From contig CM060952.1 of the NCBI GenBank assembly GCA_030765055.1, positions 176,396,903 to 176,460,902 of the forward strand: a stretch of DNA of 64,000 bases. The letters run 5' to 3'. Shown piece by piece: positions 21,894 to 34,385 of the stretch. This DNA is from Mantis religiosa (lineage: Eukaryota; Arthropoda; Insecta; Mantodea; Mantidae). The position numbers and the translations under genes were made by a program. Every line of letters begins with the position of its first letter. Position 1 is the first letter of the stretch. Under the pieces are notes generated by a model, which saw only the letters and a list, made by a program, of their open reading frames with translations, ran no database searches and was not told the origin of the DNA.

Positions 21894-22200
21894 AGTTGAA
21901 ACAAACAGAAAAATCTGCAGTTTCACACCATTTTTGGACAGAAAACCACAACATTGGCCACAACATTAAACTGTTAAAATCTTTAAGTACACCCATAGAA
22001 TTGGATATTTGGGAAAAATATTCATAAACAAAAACCATGATAAAGTTATAAATTTTGAAATCCCGGCATTAAATGAAGTATTAAAACTTAGTGTCCCTAA
22101 CACCAGATGGCAGAGTGATCGGAGCTCCGTAGTAGTGGAAGAACAGGAAGGTTCATTTAGTCACCAAACAGCTGAGGATGAGAGAGAATGATCTTGAAAA
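21894..22200 (+). pseudogene. Penelope-like GIY-YIG C-terminal segment, right arm
   Basis: Mirror of the left arm: KLKQTEKSAVSHHFWTENHN, then in another frame FINKNHDKVINFEIPALNEV and NTRWQSDRSSVVVEE. Two frames are needed, as in the left arm, so the frame break predates the duplication. Followed by the hammerhead-like stretch at 22169-22208. Confidence 0.55.
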
Positions 22201-22269
22201 CGTTTCAATTATACAACAAGTAATTGAAGTTTGAGTGTAAACATAGTGACTCATAAATCAAACTCAAAT

Positions 22270-25200
22270 ATGAAGAATACTTCACTCTTAATAATGCTTC
22301 TGCTTTTAATATTTACTTTTTTTCCTTTGGTGAATTTTAAAACATGAGTTTTCTGTAAAAGCTTGATATCAAATTTTAGATAGAATGTAACACTTTGTCA
22401 ACTTGCTATGTAAGGTAAACCGGAGGAAGATGACGTACTTAACGGTTATGTCCTTTTATCATGGAAATGGGAATGGAGAAAAGCATAAAATGTATCTCAA
22501 GATATTTCTTGTATATATAATTGTTACTGGGAGAAAAAGTAATCAGTTTCCATAAATGTGAGGAGATAATAAGGTACAATTACGCTAATTGCAACAAAAC
22601 TTACGTCTTACCACATTATTAGGGGAAGATGGGAGTTAACAGGGCGAAGATGGAACAGCATGGAGGAAGATGCAACAGCACGAAGTTTGAAATTAAAAAA
22701 ATAAAGTAAATTAAGCATTTGTATGACAACATATAAGACACTTTATAAAATGTAAATTTAATGCATCTTAGATACGTGATACAATGACGAAAAGAGAGAA
22801 GCAAACTGCAGTCCTGTAACTCTCCGGCCAGTTTTTGAATGAATCCAAGTATTCAAAGTTTGCTCCCAAAATGCTTTTAATGTTTTGAAGTATGATCGGT
22901 CAGGCCGTCATGAACGGTCATATGTAACTTATCAGTATTCTTTAAGAACTTTCAACTGTCCCAAATGCCTGGGGGCAGATGCAAGTGAAATTTAGTTTTA
23001 GTGTACATTGCCAGCCATTTTGTTCCGAGCTACCATGTGCTCACAAAGACGGTCATGGCAAAATACCACGGTTAGGTGAAGCTCTATGCATTACATCAAG
23101 TGCTAGACCTTACGTATGTGCAACGAAATATTACATAGCTTGTACTTACCAAGTTTACAGATACTGGATGAAGCAGGATAAAAAACGGAACACAACAGCA
23201 CACTTCCAACTGTATGCCCCTATTCTAGGCTGTGGTAAAGTGTTGCTATCTAGTCGCAGAACAAAATATTACGAAACTTCTTGTCTTTCCCCAACTTCCA
23301 TCTTACCCTAACTTACCTTATACGTAGTAGAGAAAGTAATAAAGTCTCCTTCACGTTATTCAAAATGATTCTTGCATCTGTGTGGATCATAGGGAGCAAG
23401 GTGGGTCATTTTTTTAAGTACAAGACACTGGTGTATTGATTTTTAAGATGGCAGAATCTAACGTACTTTATTAACAGTAATAAATCCGTGATGTAATAAA
23501 TAATTGGTTAAAAGGCTTACTTAAGTAAGAACAAGTGCACTTATGTACTAAACTTCAATTTCCCCCTTTTCTTTTTAGTTTTGAAATCAAGCAAACCGGT
23601 AAAATGCATATGGTATAGGTCTAAATGCTACTAATCCTAATGTCCTTCACATTCCATCATTGAAATGTCCCAAAGCAAAAATGCATCTGAGCAGAGTGTA
23701 CAAACACAACGTGAAAGTTAAAAGTATATTATCACAGAATAATTCTGCTTCATGATGCTATTTTTGTTTTCTTTCTACCGAACTTTCAGCATACAGTCAT
23801 TGAAGGCAGATAAACATAAAGGCATTTATAGTACCGTTTTGAATTTAAGGTTCTAATAAATTACTAAACTATTGTACTTTATAAAATTAATGTTTAAAAG
23901 TTACAGTGACTGTAATAATTAAATGTTAATATCAAACAGCTGCTTATTTACTTCTTCGAAGAAGTAGGTAAACCTTTAAGAAGAAGGAAGTATATAAATG
24001 TATAAAATTAAATGCACATTTTCAACCGTCTGTGCTTTGAATATTCTATAAGGCACAAGAAAACTGAATAAATGTTTACTACATTTATTGCATGTGCAAA
24101 GTAAGGATTATACTACACTCTGATATTTTATACTAAGACTACCCTGTAAATAAATTTGTGATACCCTCTGATCCCCCCCCCCTTCCATAAAAGAAAAATA
24201 TTCTTAGAACACGACATATTTATGTGCGCATGCCGCGTGCACTCCTCTTCCTGTGAACAATATAATTCAAATTTGGTATTTAGGTTTGTCTTACAAGAAT
24301 GAAACATTAAGATTTAAGCTAATATATAACAAATAAGGAAATAAACCATTTGATCAAAACTGAATATCACAATTTTGATTAAATTACCGTAAGGTTGAGA
24401 AACTTAAGTATAAAATAAATATCTGAATTTTTGGGAAAGTCCTTGAAGTCTTCCTTATTCCAAATGACTTCTGCATAACTAGTAAATGTATTTAAGATGA
24501 TGGGGCTGCTATATTATAAGATGCTTTTTTTCTTACAAATTTGTATTGCAACCCGTGTTTCCCCTTTAGGTGGATCACGCGAATATGTGATATTAAGAAA
24601 TAGTGTTTATTGACGAAGCAAAGGACGTTCTTGAGGAAGCAGGTCATCTCTTTTCGTGTTGATGTGGAGCTTCAGAATCAGTGACAGAAGAGTTGACTTG
24701 AGTACAACTGGTCTTTACCTTACGAACCCAGAGCACGTTTTGTGCACCAGTCTATCTCTACTACCCAAGTTAATATACTTATTTTAAAAAATTGTTAAAG
24801 TAATATGTAGACAAAATATTACCACAGAAAAATTTAGATTTGAATAGAACATACATTTTATATAAAATCATTTTTATAAAGGTAACCTTTTAGAGATATA
24901 CCCGGTTATTGGTTTTAGTTTTCCAAAAGTCAAATTTGTCTGAAATGGCAAGTCGTTATTCGTTTTGTATCTCATTATTGTTCGTACAAAGAGAATTGAA
25001 TTACCAAGCTTACAATGCATACAGTGTTGTTAAACAGGCTACCTATTCGAAAGTTAAATGTAGTTTTCCTGATCAAAATGCATCTTGTCTTATCTAACGT
25101 TTTGTTGAGCGTATTATATGGGTATTTGATTCGCTTGTTATATGCGGCATAATTCTTAGTATCCAAATAGAACATGCCGTGCTAATTCGAGCAAATGATA

Positions 25201-26636
25201 GATGGAGTTATATCTGCAAGCTGTAGTCAGAAGTCTAGTGATGTATCTTCAGTGTTCTATGCCAGTGTGGTATTACACTAGTCAGACAGGTCTCCAGGGT
25301 CCTATAACCAATCCTATGTCCGGATAAAATGATGGGCTCCCGAATGTGATTAATTCCTGTTCATACTCTGACTTCTGCTTCACTAATGCTCACTATATTT
25401 CACTGAAAATGTAGTCATTTAATGATGATTCATGTCGTGCTATATATGAAACACGCTATATTTCCATCTTAGCTCACAGCACTACCGATTACTAAGTGAT
25501 GCACTCTGCATTGGATGTGGCTTACTCACGTCATTTTGCAACAGGAGTGAGTCTTCAAGTTTAAACTGAAAATATAGCCCTATACTTGAGGCCAAATGAA
25601 GTCAAAACACTAAATATGATCTGCTGAACTTACGTGACTTTCACTACTCATTCTTTTACAACTATTGCTTCAAATCTTTGTTCTTTTAACTTGTTCATAT
25701 TAATCAAGATATACATTTGCCAAAATTGTTTTATTTATTATCTCGTTGGAAATGGGAATATGGGACTTCTATAAGCTTAACGATGTTAAAATGTTTTAAG
25801 AGCTTGTCACTATAGAAGGGTTTTGGAATCCCTTCAGCTTGGAATAAAAAAGAAAAAAAAAAAAAAAGGAAAACGCCTTACCATTTCGAAAGATCAGAAT
25901 TATTGTCATGAAAATGGGTTTAAGGATTGCTTTTGGGATATGCAATAATATAGTTTTTTTAGTCTATTTTCATACATACTTTCTGAAAATGATGCTTAAA
26001 TTGGCATATCACATCACAATTTTCAGATATTTCATATATATAATAGAAAAGCTGTTCGCGTACTAGCCTGTGATACGCGTATCATAGGCTGCTGACCCTT
26101 GTCTTACACCATTACTTACGCAAGCGCTTACAAAATGTAAAAATGAAAACATGCTGTACAATTAAAAGGCCTCTACTTTGAAGGACCTTGACGTTCAACA
26201 AGATCATTACAAATTATAGAAATTTTGTAGAACAAGTTGACTTGAATAATTTGATATGTGACTCAAATTTGTCATAAGAAAAATCTGAACTTCTAGGTTC
26301 CAGGCTGCAACAATGGAAATTACTTGCACCTAGTACAAAAAATTACGTAGGTACGAAAAAGACATCAGAAAATTGGAAAATATTTTCAATGGAAAGGAAT
26401 ATTTGTTTCTGTATGTATATATCAAAGGTTTAATGAATGGAATAGGCAATGAGAATAATCCAGATGACTGGCGTTGGTTTAGATTCATCAATGTCCAGCT
26501 TAAAGTCTGTGTTACTTACGAAGTTCAATCTGTCTCTGCTTTCTATTCTCAAGGCTTAAAGCAATTTATAAAAGTATGGCCCAGATAATAAGTGTTTTAA
26601 AATATGAGGTTCATTGCTAGAAATTATGTAGTGAAC
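22270..26636. other. 4.4 kb without a recognisable gene
   Basis: AT-rich. Noted within it: a GAAGATG-rich patch at 22620-22680; an open frame of 110 codons at 22979-23311 with no domain; a 16-bp perfect palindrome ACTTCTTCGAAGAAGT at 23950-23965; a C-run at 24172-24181; an A-run at 25849-25867; and a 26-bp near-palindrome at 26065-26090. None of these defines a gene. Confidence 0.4.
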
Positions 26637-26640
26637 TTAA

Positions 26641-28376
26641 GGTGAGACGCCCTATCTCGACTATGTTAATTGATGACCTGTTTTTTTCTGAAACTATTAA
26701 CAGCACATACATGAACATTTTGTAACACATTATGTGGTCCTTAGAGAAGCTACGATCTTCAATGCAGCTTGTATTTCCAGTTTCTAGCAATTTATACGTA
26801 TTTTTTTTCTGTTTCGTTATTTTGTCTTGATTTTTTAGCATTAAAACACCATTACATGGAGCTTATTAATTAAATTACTCTGTTTGTAGATTCACAGCAT
26901 TTCTAAAGCTACTTTTATAATCTGTAAAAGTTATCTGCAGATACCTTCAATAGTTTCTGAGAAAATGAGGCAAATGTTCTAGAAAACTTAATTTTGAGAA
27001 AAACAGCCTTAAAGTTTCCAATGGGAACTATAGCTTACAATTTACACTGGAAGTTGACAAAAACATCTTTATTATTTACATTTAGTAGCACAGCTTCTCT
27101 GACAGTAGCTCTTATGGAATTTTCTGCAACATTTTGCAGGCTATTTCCTAATAGGGTTCTATACGTTAAACCTTGCAGGGGGATTTGGTAAGTTCATAAC
27201 CAAACACAATATTTTGCCAGCTCCAAGTCCCTTTCAAATGAATCTTAACCCACAAACAAGTCTCACATTGTTTTCATAGGTCACTATTAACACACTGTTG
27301 TACAGGCATCCACTTTTCAATTTATTCCCTATACCAGTTCTTGCACTCAATTCTTCTTTTAACCTAACCTCACCACTACATATTCTGTATGACACAGTTT
27401 CTTCTAGCACTCGTCTTAAAATACTGTCCTCCACAGGTGAGTAAGTCTCCGAGGTCTGAGACGCAGGGGGGTTAGCCAAGGTTTCCACACCCTCCCTGGA
27501 CAGGTTTATGACACCCCATGTCAGTACAGTTACAGACCATTCAAAAACATTCTGACAGCTTCTACTTTTGTGAATGAATCTTCTGGGTTTTAGGATATAG
27601 AGTGAATAGGGTGCATGTTTTTTTAACGATTCTGGTCCTTGTGCAGCAGGCGTTCTCTCCCACACACATTCGCTGTTCTTGTCCCTCTATGTAAGACAGC
27701 GCATACCTTACAGGGGCCTTCTTTGCGTTGCTGGACAGTACCTAAATCTATCACAGTATTAGATTGAATACAGTCTTCAGCACAGTTTATATTTACATTA
27801 ATATTTACATTTGTTTGTAACTTCCTTTACGAAGCACTTGGAGGAGTTGCACATGGTCGACTGCCACATGGTTGGGTATCATTTTAATTGATTTCTACAG
27901 AAAAGGGTACTGTCCTGTAGAATCTATTGCCCTTGTCCTTCCGTTTCTGAGAAAACCTTATGGTTTTGTCATTTAACTTTCAGTTAAATAAATACTAAAG
28001 GCACAGTTGCTTACAAAAAAAAACTTGACCCAAAGCCACAGAATAACAAAACTAAGGAATCATTACTTCTAAAGATGATAGAATAAAGAAGATGATATCT
28101 ATGCCAATATACGCAACAAAAATTACTCTAAAAGCAAACTCTTTCTCGGGCTCCTAGATGAAACAGTTCTGGACTTATTCCAAATTTTGTGAATATATGT
28201 ACAGTAAGCTAATAAATTGACAGCTATCAGTATATCCTTAAACTTCGTTTAAGTAGACTTTTAAATGTAGTACATGACTATGTTCTATACCCAAATGTGC
28301 AGAAAAGTGCGAACTATTTAACCACGCAAAAAACAAGAAAATGAATTGTTTTCCAATTTTGGCGTACCGTCTCACC
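26641..28376 (-). mobile_element. Kolobok-like DNA transposon (TTAA target duplication)
   Basis: Left end reads TTAA|GGTGAGACG (TTAA at 26637-26640) and the right end CGTCTCACC|TTAA (28377-28380), giving a 9-bp terminal inverted repeat and a TTAA duplication. The minus strand contains a degenerate transposase whose fragments resemble the family annotated as 'Mutator-like transposase domain', which in Kolobok elements goes with TTAA duplications. Length 1,736 bp and broken coding sequence indicate a non-autonomous or decayed copy. Confidence 0.65.
26990..27665 (-). pseudogene. degenerate Kolobok-like transposase
   Basis: The minus-strand open frame 27665-27234 (143 codons) includes ETLANPPASQTSETYSPVED and ARTGIGNKLKSGCLYNS and ends GLRFI. 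Directly past the stop the same frame continues KGLGAGKILCLVMNLPNPPA, and a third section in another frame reads LQGLTYRTLLGNSLQNVAEN and REAVLLNVNNKDVFVNFQ. The order R-GIG-KL...C..., then A-R-IGKG...FC-VMNLP-PP, then a helix ending in a V-F strand follows the N-terminal half of Kolobok-type transposases. The catalytic core that should follow is not visible. Confidence 0.6.
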
Positions 28377-28649
28377 TTAAAGTAACTGGTCTGCTGCTTA
28401 GATTACAAGGGGGATTCACAAAATATTGTTATTTTTCGTATTTGTGGCAAAGACGTGATACGCATAAAAATTGTGTTATAACAGTGAGGTAAGCGGCAGA
28501 ATATGTCCAGAGTAGAGTAACATACGAATAAAACAAATACCAATGGTTCAAGTCTGATAGATTATTCTTCCCCGCTTACATATACAACGCGGGCTGTTGA
28601 AGAATCTATAGGCATTCAAGAAGGATGGCAGTGGACTTGCATATTTGCA

Positions 28650-28990
28650 AGGCAGGTTTCCACAGTTAACTCACGCCAAATTGAAGGAAGCGATTTTTGT
28701 TGGACCTCAAATCTGAAAACTTGTGAGGACGAAATGTTTGAAAAAACGTCAAAAACGGTGGAACTAACAGTTTGGGAATAATTTACAGGGGTTTTGCGTA
28801 GTCTTCATGGAAACACAAAGGAAAAGAACTATACAACTTTGTTCTTTCAAATGTATTTGAAAATTCACTTCCTCCATTTATATTTAGATATTCTTCAGAA
28901 ATTCTGGGTGAAGTTAACCATGAACAAAAGAACGGTTTGATGAGGGCATTTCTGTTATGTAGAAGAGGTACTGAAGTCGAAAGGACGCAG
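28650..28990 (+). pseudogene. remnant of an uncharacterised repeat-encoded insect protein
   Basis: With frame changes the plus strand gives AKLKEAIFVGPQI, GFLRSLHGNTKEKNYTTL-like text and KIHFLHLYLDIL. The FVGPQI...FLGN...KNY...K-HFLHSHLDFFP pattern is one I associate with an uncharacterised protein family common in arthropod repeats. Match quality is modest and several stops intervene. Function unknown. Confidence 0.3.
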
Positions 28991-29090
28991 CAATTACAGG
29001 GAATTCTTGTTCGTTTCTTATGAGGGAAAGCCGACAGCAGTACACGGGGCAATGAAATGCTACCAAGCACTTTTAAACATAGTTACAGGT

Positions 29091-29314
29091 GTAATTTTTA
29101 CGTCCTTCAACTTTAAGTAATATCGGACGACGAATAAAATGGGTGAAGTGAGGCTCAAATTAGCCCGGGGTCCATGGAGCTTAGAGTTACTTGACATTCG
29201 TCTTTCAGGATAAGGGAAAACCCCGGAAAATCCCTTATCCAGGTAACTCACCCTGACCCAGATTCGAACTCGGGACCTCTTGAACGTTAGGCAGACATCA
29301 CTCTACCGAGGTGG
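29091..29314 (-). repeat. SINE-A copy, full length
   Basis: Plus strand runs from GTAATTTTTACGTCCTTCAA to CTACCGAGGTGG; the B-box complement GATTCGAACTCGGG is intact. ACATAGTT occurs at 29077-29084 and again directly at the other end (29315-29322), a probable 8-bp target duplication. Confidence 0.9.
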
Positions 29315-29322
29315 ACATAGTT

Positions 29323-31465
29323 TCCTTGGATGACCGGATCAAGTATTTCGCACTTCAAAACAAATAACAAAGAAATATCTCGAAAATTATATTATTTACG
29401 AAAATATTTATTATACTAAGTTATGCGTCTAATGATTTCTATTTTATGGTGCAACAAAAGCTTTTCTACTTTTTGCTGTTTTTCTGTCAGTTATGCAAAG
29501 GTCGTTCAGAACGAAGAAGGATCCAGATCATTTCCAGAACATTAAAGATATAGTTTTATATGTCATTGAAATAGCTTGTACATATGTGGCGAGAAGTGAC
29601 TTTCAAATCGAGGGAAGCTAAAATAAGGAAGAATAATCACTCAAAGAACTTAGCCTACTGTTTAATGTTCTATTTTACAGGCATCCGTAGGCCTTTCTTG
29701 CATTGCAAGACTGGTCACAGTACAAGCAGATAAATTCTTCGCAACTCCACTAAGACTTTCCAATTTTTCCAAGAGCTGGCCCACACCAGGTGAACTTTAG
29801 TCTAACATGGAAAAGGTATGCAATATACACATTTTTATTAATAACTTAGGGCTTTACAAAAATTTCCTATTTTTCACTATAAATACCAATATGCGAAAAA
29901 GACAACTCTAATGCTATATTTAAGTTGTATTTGAAAGTGCCATTGTAAAAAATAAAACTTTCCTTCCCAAACTTTAGGGAGTTCACGTGACAAAATCTGA
30001 CTTTGCTCCCTAACAATCGAAGAGTTGCAATTGCCTCTGAAAACCGATAAAGCTCGATATCCAAGTTTACGAATGCGTAACTACAAAAATATTCAGTATT
30101 GAATGAGCTCGTGGAACTGTATCTGTAATCCAAGCAGCTGTAAAATTGTCCACAGCAGCGGGGATGCACGCGAATAGATTTTGAATATGTATCCGGAGCA
30201 AATAATATATTGTTTGCCACGGACTTCCTTGTTTTTGCTCTTTTTCTCCCGAAGTTCTTGGGGAAGTGGGGCTTACAGCACTTCACTGCACTCTTTGCCA
30301 CTGGGTATTATAATAAGAATCATTTTAGTCATTTTTGAGATATTGTGAATTTTCTCAATTTGTTTGCGAATGTTTTTGGTTAGCTTTGAGCGGAGGTTTT
30401 CTCAAAACCTTCGTGTTGCATCGTTGGAAAATAAACTAAAGTACAAAATTTGATATTTAACAGACTTTTCCGTTTTAAATAATGCTGTTCAGGGACTCAC
30501 ACACACTCTCTCTCTCCCACACATGCGTAGACCTGTTTTCTAAAATTCCTAAGAGTTAGGGAGCGCCAAAGCGTGCTTTCCATGGAAACCTCTACATCGA
30601 ACTTTTGAGAGCCGTGGAATATATAGTAGAAAAAAGTAACAATTTCGAAATACAATGGCAAAGTACTTGCTTACCAACATCGAAAAGCTACATCATATGA
30701 ACCTGCTACCTCCGGTAGACAAAGGGCTCTGCTTGGGCTGCGCAGGGACTGCACAATTTCCCAGTGAACAGAATGAAACCGTCCAGGTGTGGTCTAAGTG
30801 ATGTGTGAATTAGCATTGCCAGGAAGCATAACCATATATGCATAGCTTGATACTTGTGACAGATGTTGGCTTTCATAGTGTTTGTTACTTCCAGATGCTG
30901 GGAGCAGGATAATGAAGGACAGGTTTAGATACCCACAAAATATTTGTCGGTATAATAAACACTCGAAGCGACTGTGCTTTCTAGTGATACTAAATATTAT
31001 ACCTTTTGAAAAACAGGATGAGATTTCAGACATGCATCAGGTTGTACTCACGTCTTTTCTTTACACTTGCACAAACTATTTTTTACAAGCTTTCCTCCTA
31101 CTTCATGTTAATCTAGATAGACATTTTCTTAGAAATAGTTTCCTTGTAGGCCAATATCAATATGTGAATACAAGAAGCTTAAGCTATAGTAAAACTTTTC
31201 AAGAACTACTCGCTGTGTGATGACTTTGAAATTTTGTTTCCTGTGCAAAACCAAGACGAAAAAGGGAACGACTTCCCATTTCAGAAAAACTATTATAAAA
31301 TTTAACCCAATAACAAAAATAATCTCGGAAATGGTCTACTTGTTCCATTTAAATTGTGTACTTTAATGAGGTATAGTTCCGATCCAGTTTACCAATAATG
31401 CAAAAGTGATTCCGATAAAAAGACTTTAGAGAACATTCCTAGAAAGTTCAAGATATAAGTCTCAC
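29323..31465. other. unassigned, with one 144-codon frame
   Basis: Minus frame 29867-30301 (144 codons) begins MAKSAVKCCKPHFPKNF, is basic at the N-terminus and contains several cysteines, but I recognise no domain. It has no promoter or splice evidence that I can see and may be chance. The rest is AT-rich. Confidence 0.3.
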
Positions 31466-31690
31466 GTATTGTGGTGGTGGTAGAGTGTCTGCCTCTCGTT
31501 CAAGAGGTCCCGAGTTCGAATCTCGGTCAGGGAGAGTTACCTGGATAAGATTTCTCCGGGGTTTTCCCTTATCCTGAAAGACGAATGTCGGGTAATTCTA
31601 AGCTCTATGGAGGCTCAATTGAGCATCATTTCACCCATTCCATTCATCTTCCGATATGACTTAACGTTGGAGGAAGTAGAAATTACTACA
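31466..31690 (+). repeat. SINE-A copy, full length, plus strand
   Basis: Head GTGGTGGTGGTAGAGTGTCT carries the A box and CCGAGTTCGAATCTCGG carries an intact B box. The body has GGGGTTTTCCCTTATCCTGA and ends CTTAACGTTGGAGGAAGTAG. Best reference copy in the window for the orientation of the family. Confidence 0.92.
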
Positions 31691-32320
31691 AAAAGGCACC
31701 TATTATGAGAATATTTTAAACAATATTTCATCTAAATCTTCAGAGCCATATTTTTGAAGATTCAGTTCTATATACAGGTTCATATAAAGGATAAACGGCT
31801 TTAGGGTGATTTCTTTTAGTTCTCTGATGAAAGCCGATGAACGTAATATCAAGTTTGATATTCAACTGACTCTTAGATGTTTAGTCATGTTTAGACAGCA
31901 GAGGTATATTTTCACTAAAAACGCTCTTAGTGCATTCATGGAACCCCAAAACATGTATTTTCGCTACTAAAGCTTTGGGTGGAATGCAATACTTCGTCTA
32001 GAAGAGAAAGTTAAAAATTGAGGCAAAGGAAAATGCACTTGTGTGTGTGTCATATCTTGCTTTAAACATTGTTTTCAAATGAATATATTTAGGACGAAGA
32101 TTACCTTTGAAAAGTATGAATTTCACAGCGATAGAAATAGCAACTACATCCTGTTTCAAGAAATATCTTAACTGTCAACTGTCTAGCCATCTGCAATTGT
32201 CTGTTGCCGTGGATTAGGTAGTGTACTATATGAAATAATTTCTTATTTAACATTACACACTATCAACCATAAAGAAATTGGGAATTGGTTTGAAATGTTT
32301 TTTGACCATATTTTGTCCAT
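31691..32320. other. no recognisable feature
   Basis: AT-rich spacer. Confidence 0.4.
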
Positions 32321-32590
32321 TTAGAACCTCCTGCAACCATCTGTTGATGCTATAGTAGCAGCCATCCTGTCAGGAAGACTCTCCACTAGTTTGTGTAAGG
32401 TTTCATAGGGATGCGCCGCCATTCTTCATGCAACATGTCAGTCAGTTGGCCACAGGAATTTGGCCACATCTTCCGAGACCTCACTTGCTGCTCCAATTCG
32501 TCCCAAAGGTGCTTAATGGGACTGAGGTTAGGACTCTGTCCAAATGTTGAACATTATTGTCTGCTGAGGCGGTTCTGCTCGTTTGGAACC
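32300..32590 (-). pseudogene. Tc1-like transposase C-terminal fragment
   Basis: Minus strand reads FGQSPNLSPIKHLWDELEQQ, then WPNSCGQLTDMLHEEWRRIP and NLWRVFLTG. This is the Tc1 C-terminus: WPSQSPDLNPIEHLW followed by a downstream LW..L..EW..IP helix. The second catalytic aspartate (SPDLNP) is replaced by N (SPNLSP), so it is inactive. Confidence 0.75.
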
Positions 32591-34385
32591 TGGTTGAGCC
32601 CTCCCAGCACTGAACACCTCATAAAGTAGGAAAGGTGATGTGTAAGGGTTACGGATGTAAGAGGTTTACTGGACAGGTCGGATTCACTCTTCTTTGGTCC
32701 AGGGTGTGAGATACGTCCTGACTGGATGTGGTGTGATTAGCGAAGAGAACACCTCGACTGTTCCATGATCGATTTACTCACAATTGCAATCAGGTATCTC
32801 ACTCGCCAGCTGGAAAGTTGCTGTTTGCAGACTCATGTGATGTGTTTGGCGGTAACGACAGAGTTCTTTATGCCAGTTGTGTATTCGGTGTATTCTTACC
32901 GCACTTGTATATTTAATGTGACTTCACTACACCCCGACCGAGATAGAGTGTGTCAGCTGTCAAAATCACGGATCCACTATCTCCTGGATTTCCCCCTTAT
33001 GGTTACATTTTGAATTTTTGTGTGAACCACGTGTGTAAGTTCTTAACTGTAATTGGTTGGTTTCCATTTCTAGTTTAAACCTTTGTACGAATTTTATATG
33101 TGCGCATGACCGAACGTTAATAGAAAGTTTCCCACAGCGTCCACTTACTTAATTCCGAAGCACCTAAGATGCAAAAGTTTAGGAATTCGGATAATCTAGA
33201 ACTTCATTGTATGGATCGCGTACGTATTGGCGCGAAAGAAAGTACGGGGCGACAGACCGACCCTCCACATGGTTCGCAGTTATTGTTCCTATGGTTGGGC
33301 TTTGTTATGAAGAAAGCCAACCGACCTGTGTTCTCAACCTTGAGGGGCCTCATATTTTTGTTTCTCCGTTCATCTACATTTCTAGTCCATCAAACACTTC
33401 TTATTTTATATATGCCCTATCTACTACAATGTGTTTTGCTGTAAAAGCTGTGTATTTCCTTTCGATGCCAAATAATCAGTAAAGAATATCCATGCTAACC
33501 TAATATTATTTTGATATAACATATATTAAGTAACTTTATGTTTATTGCCAAGGGGGAACCGTTACAATGTATACCCCTGCACAGCTGCTTAAACATGGCA
33601 CCTAGCGTTGTCACCTTGGAAGTAACAAGGGTCCATTCCATAAAAGCGCCACAGTGTATGGGGCATTTCGTTATCCAGAATTTTACAGTATGCCTCTTTT
33701 TAAAATTTATTACTTGGCTGATCAACAGTATTGTCGCTATGCCAGTCATTAACATATTACATAAGTACCATATACGAATTAACAACCTGAGGAATTACTG
33801 TCTAACATATACAATAGGTAGTAAATATATAATATTAACAAATAGGTAACAATTAAGAACGCTTTTAAATGAAAGACATAGAATATAAGGTATATAACAG
33901 GATATCTAACACATATAATAAAGTTAAATACGATGGATATCAATTGAAAAGAGAGGTTAGATATGTGAGGTTAGGTTATGATCAGTGTTGTTATGAAAAA
34001 AAATAGTGAATATAGTTTGAATTAGTGAGAAAAGTTGCTATCTTTACTCAGTGAGCAGGATGTCTTGAGGCAGTTTTCTTTTCGATCTGGTCCTTTCTAA
34101 GTTTCTCCGTCCAATGTGATAGGTTACAGCACCTGGTACTTCGGATAATCTAACGAAGAATGTCTTTGATAGCAATTAGAAGTACTGATGTGCGGGAAGA
34201 TTACTAAGTTCCTTATACAGATGATCATTTCTAATGAACCATGGAGCCTTTTTAATATGGCGGAGAAATTTGTTTCTTATAACCTAAAGTCGAAGAATGA
34301 GGGTTTTACTGTCTACACCCAATACAGGAGCAGCGTAAGGAATTATGGGGTGTATAAGAAATTTGTAAATAAATATTGAACACTC
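32591..34385. other. unassigned sequence between two Tc1 fragments
   Basis: Separates a Tc1 C-terminal piece from a Tc1 N-terminal/central piece on the same strand. Several 60-100 codon frames (for example 33169-33444 and 33538-33849) have no recognisable domain. It may be an insertion into a Tc1 element or simply genomic DNA between two fragments. Confidence 0.3.

Larger units (their letters stand above)
21507..22269. repeat. inverted duplication of a Penelope-like 3' region
   Basis: Left arm 21507-21877 and right arm 21892-22269 are near-identical inverted copies around a 14-base spacer (21878-21891). At the centre, TTTTCTGTTTGTTTCAACTT meets AAGTTGAAACAAACAGAAAA. The arms differ by a few substitutions and small indels. 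Each arm encodes the same GIY-YIG C-terminal segment reading outward, and each has a CTGAGGATGAG...GAAAACG motif. Confidence 0.92.

Noticed and set aside
23950..23965. Heat-shock element in ACTTCTTCGAAGAAGT
   Set aside because: The nGAAn units do not have the required 5-bp alternating spacing; treated as a simple palindrome.
29867..30301. 144-codon minus frame as a host gene
   Set aside because: No recognisable domain, no splice or promoter support; kept only as a note in the region entry.
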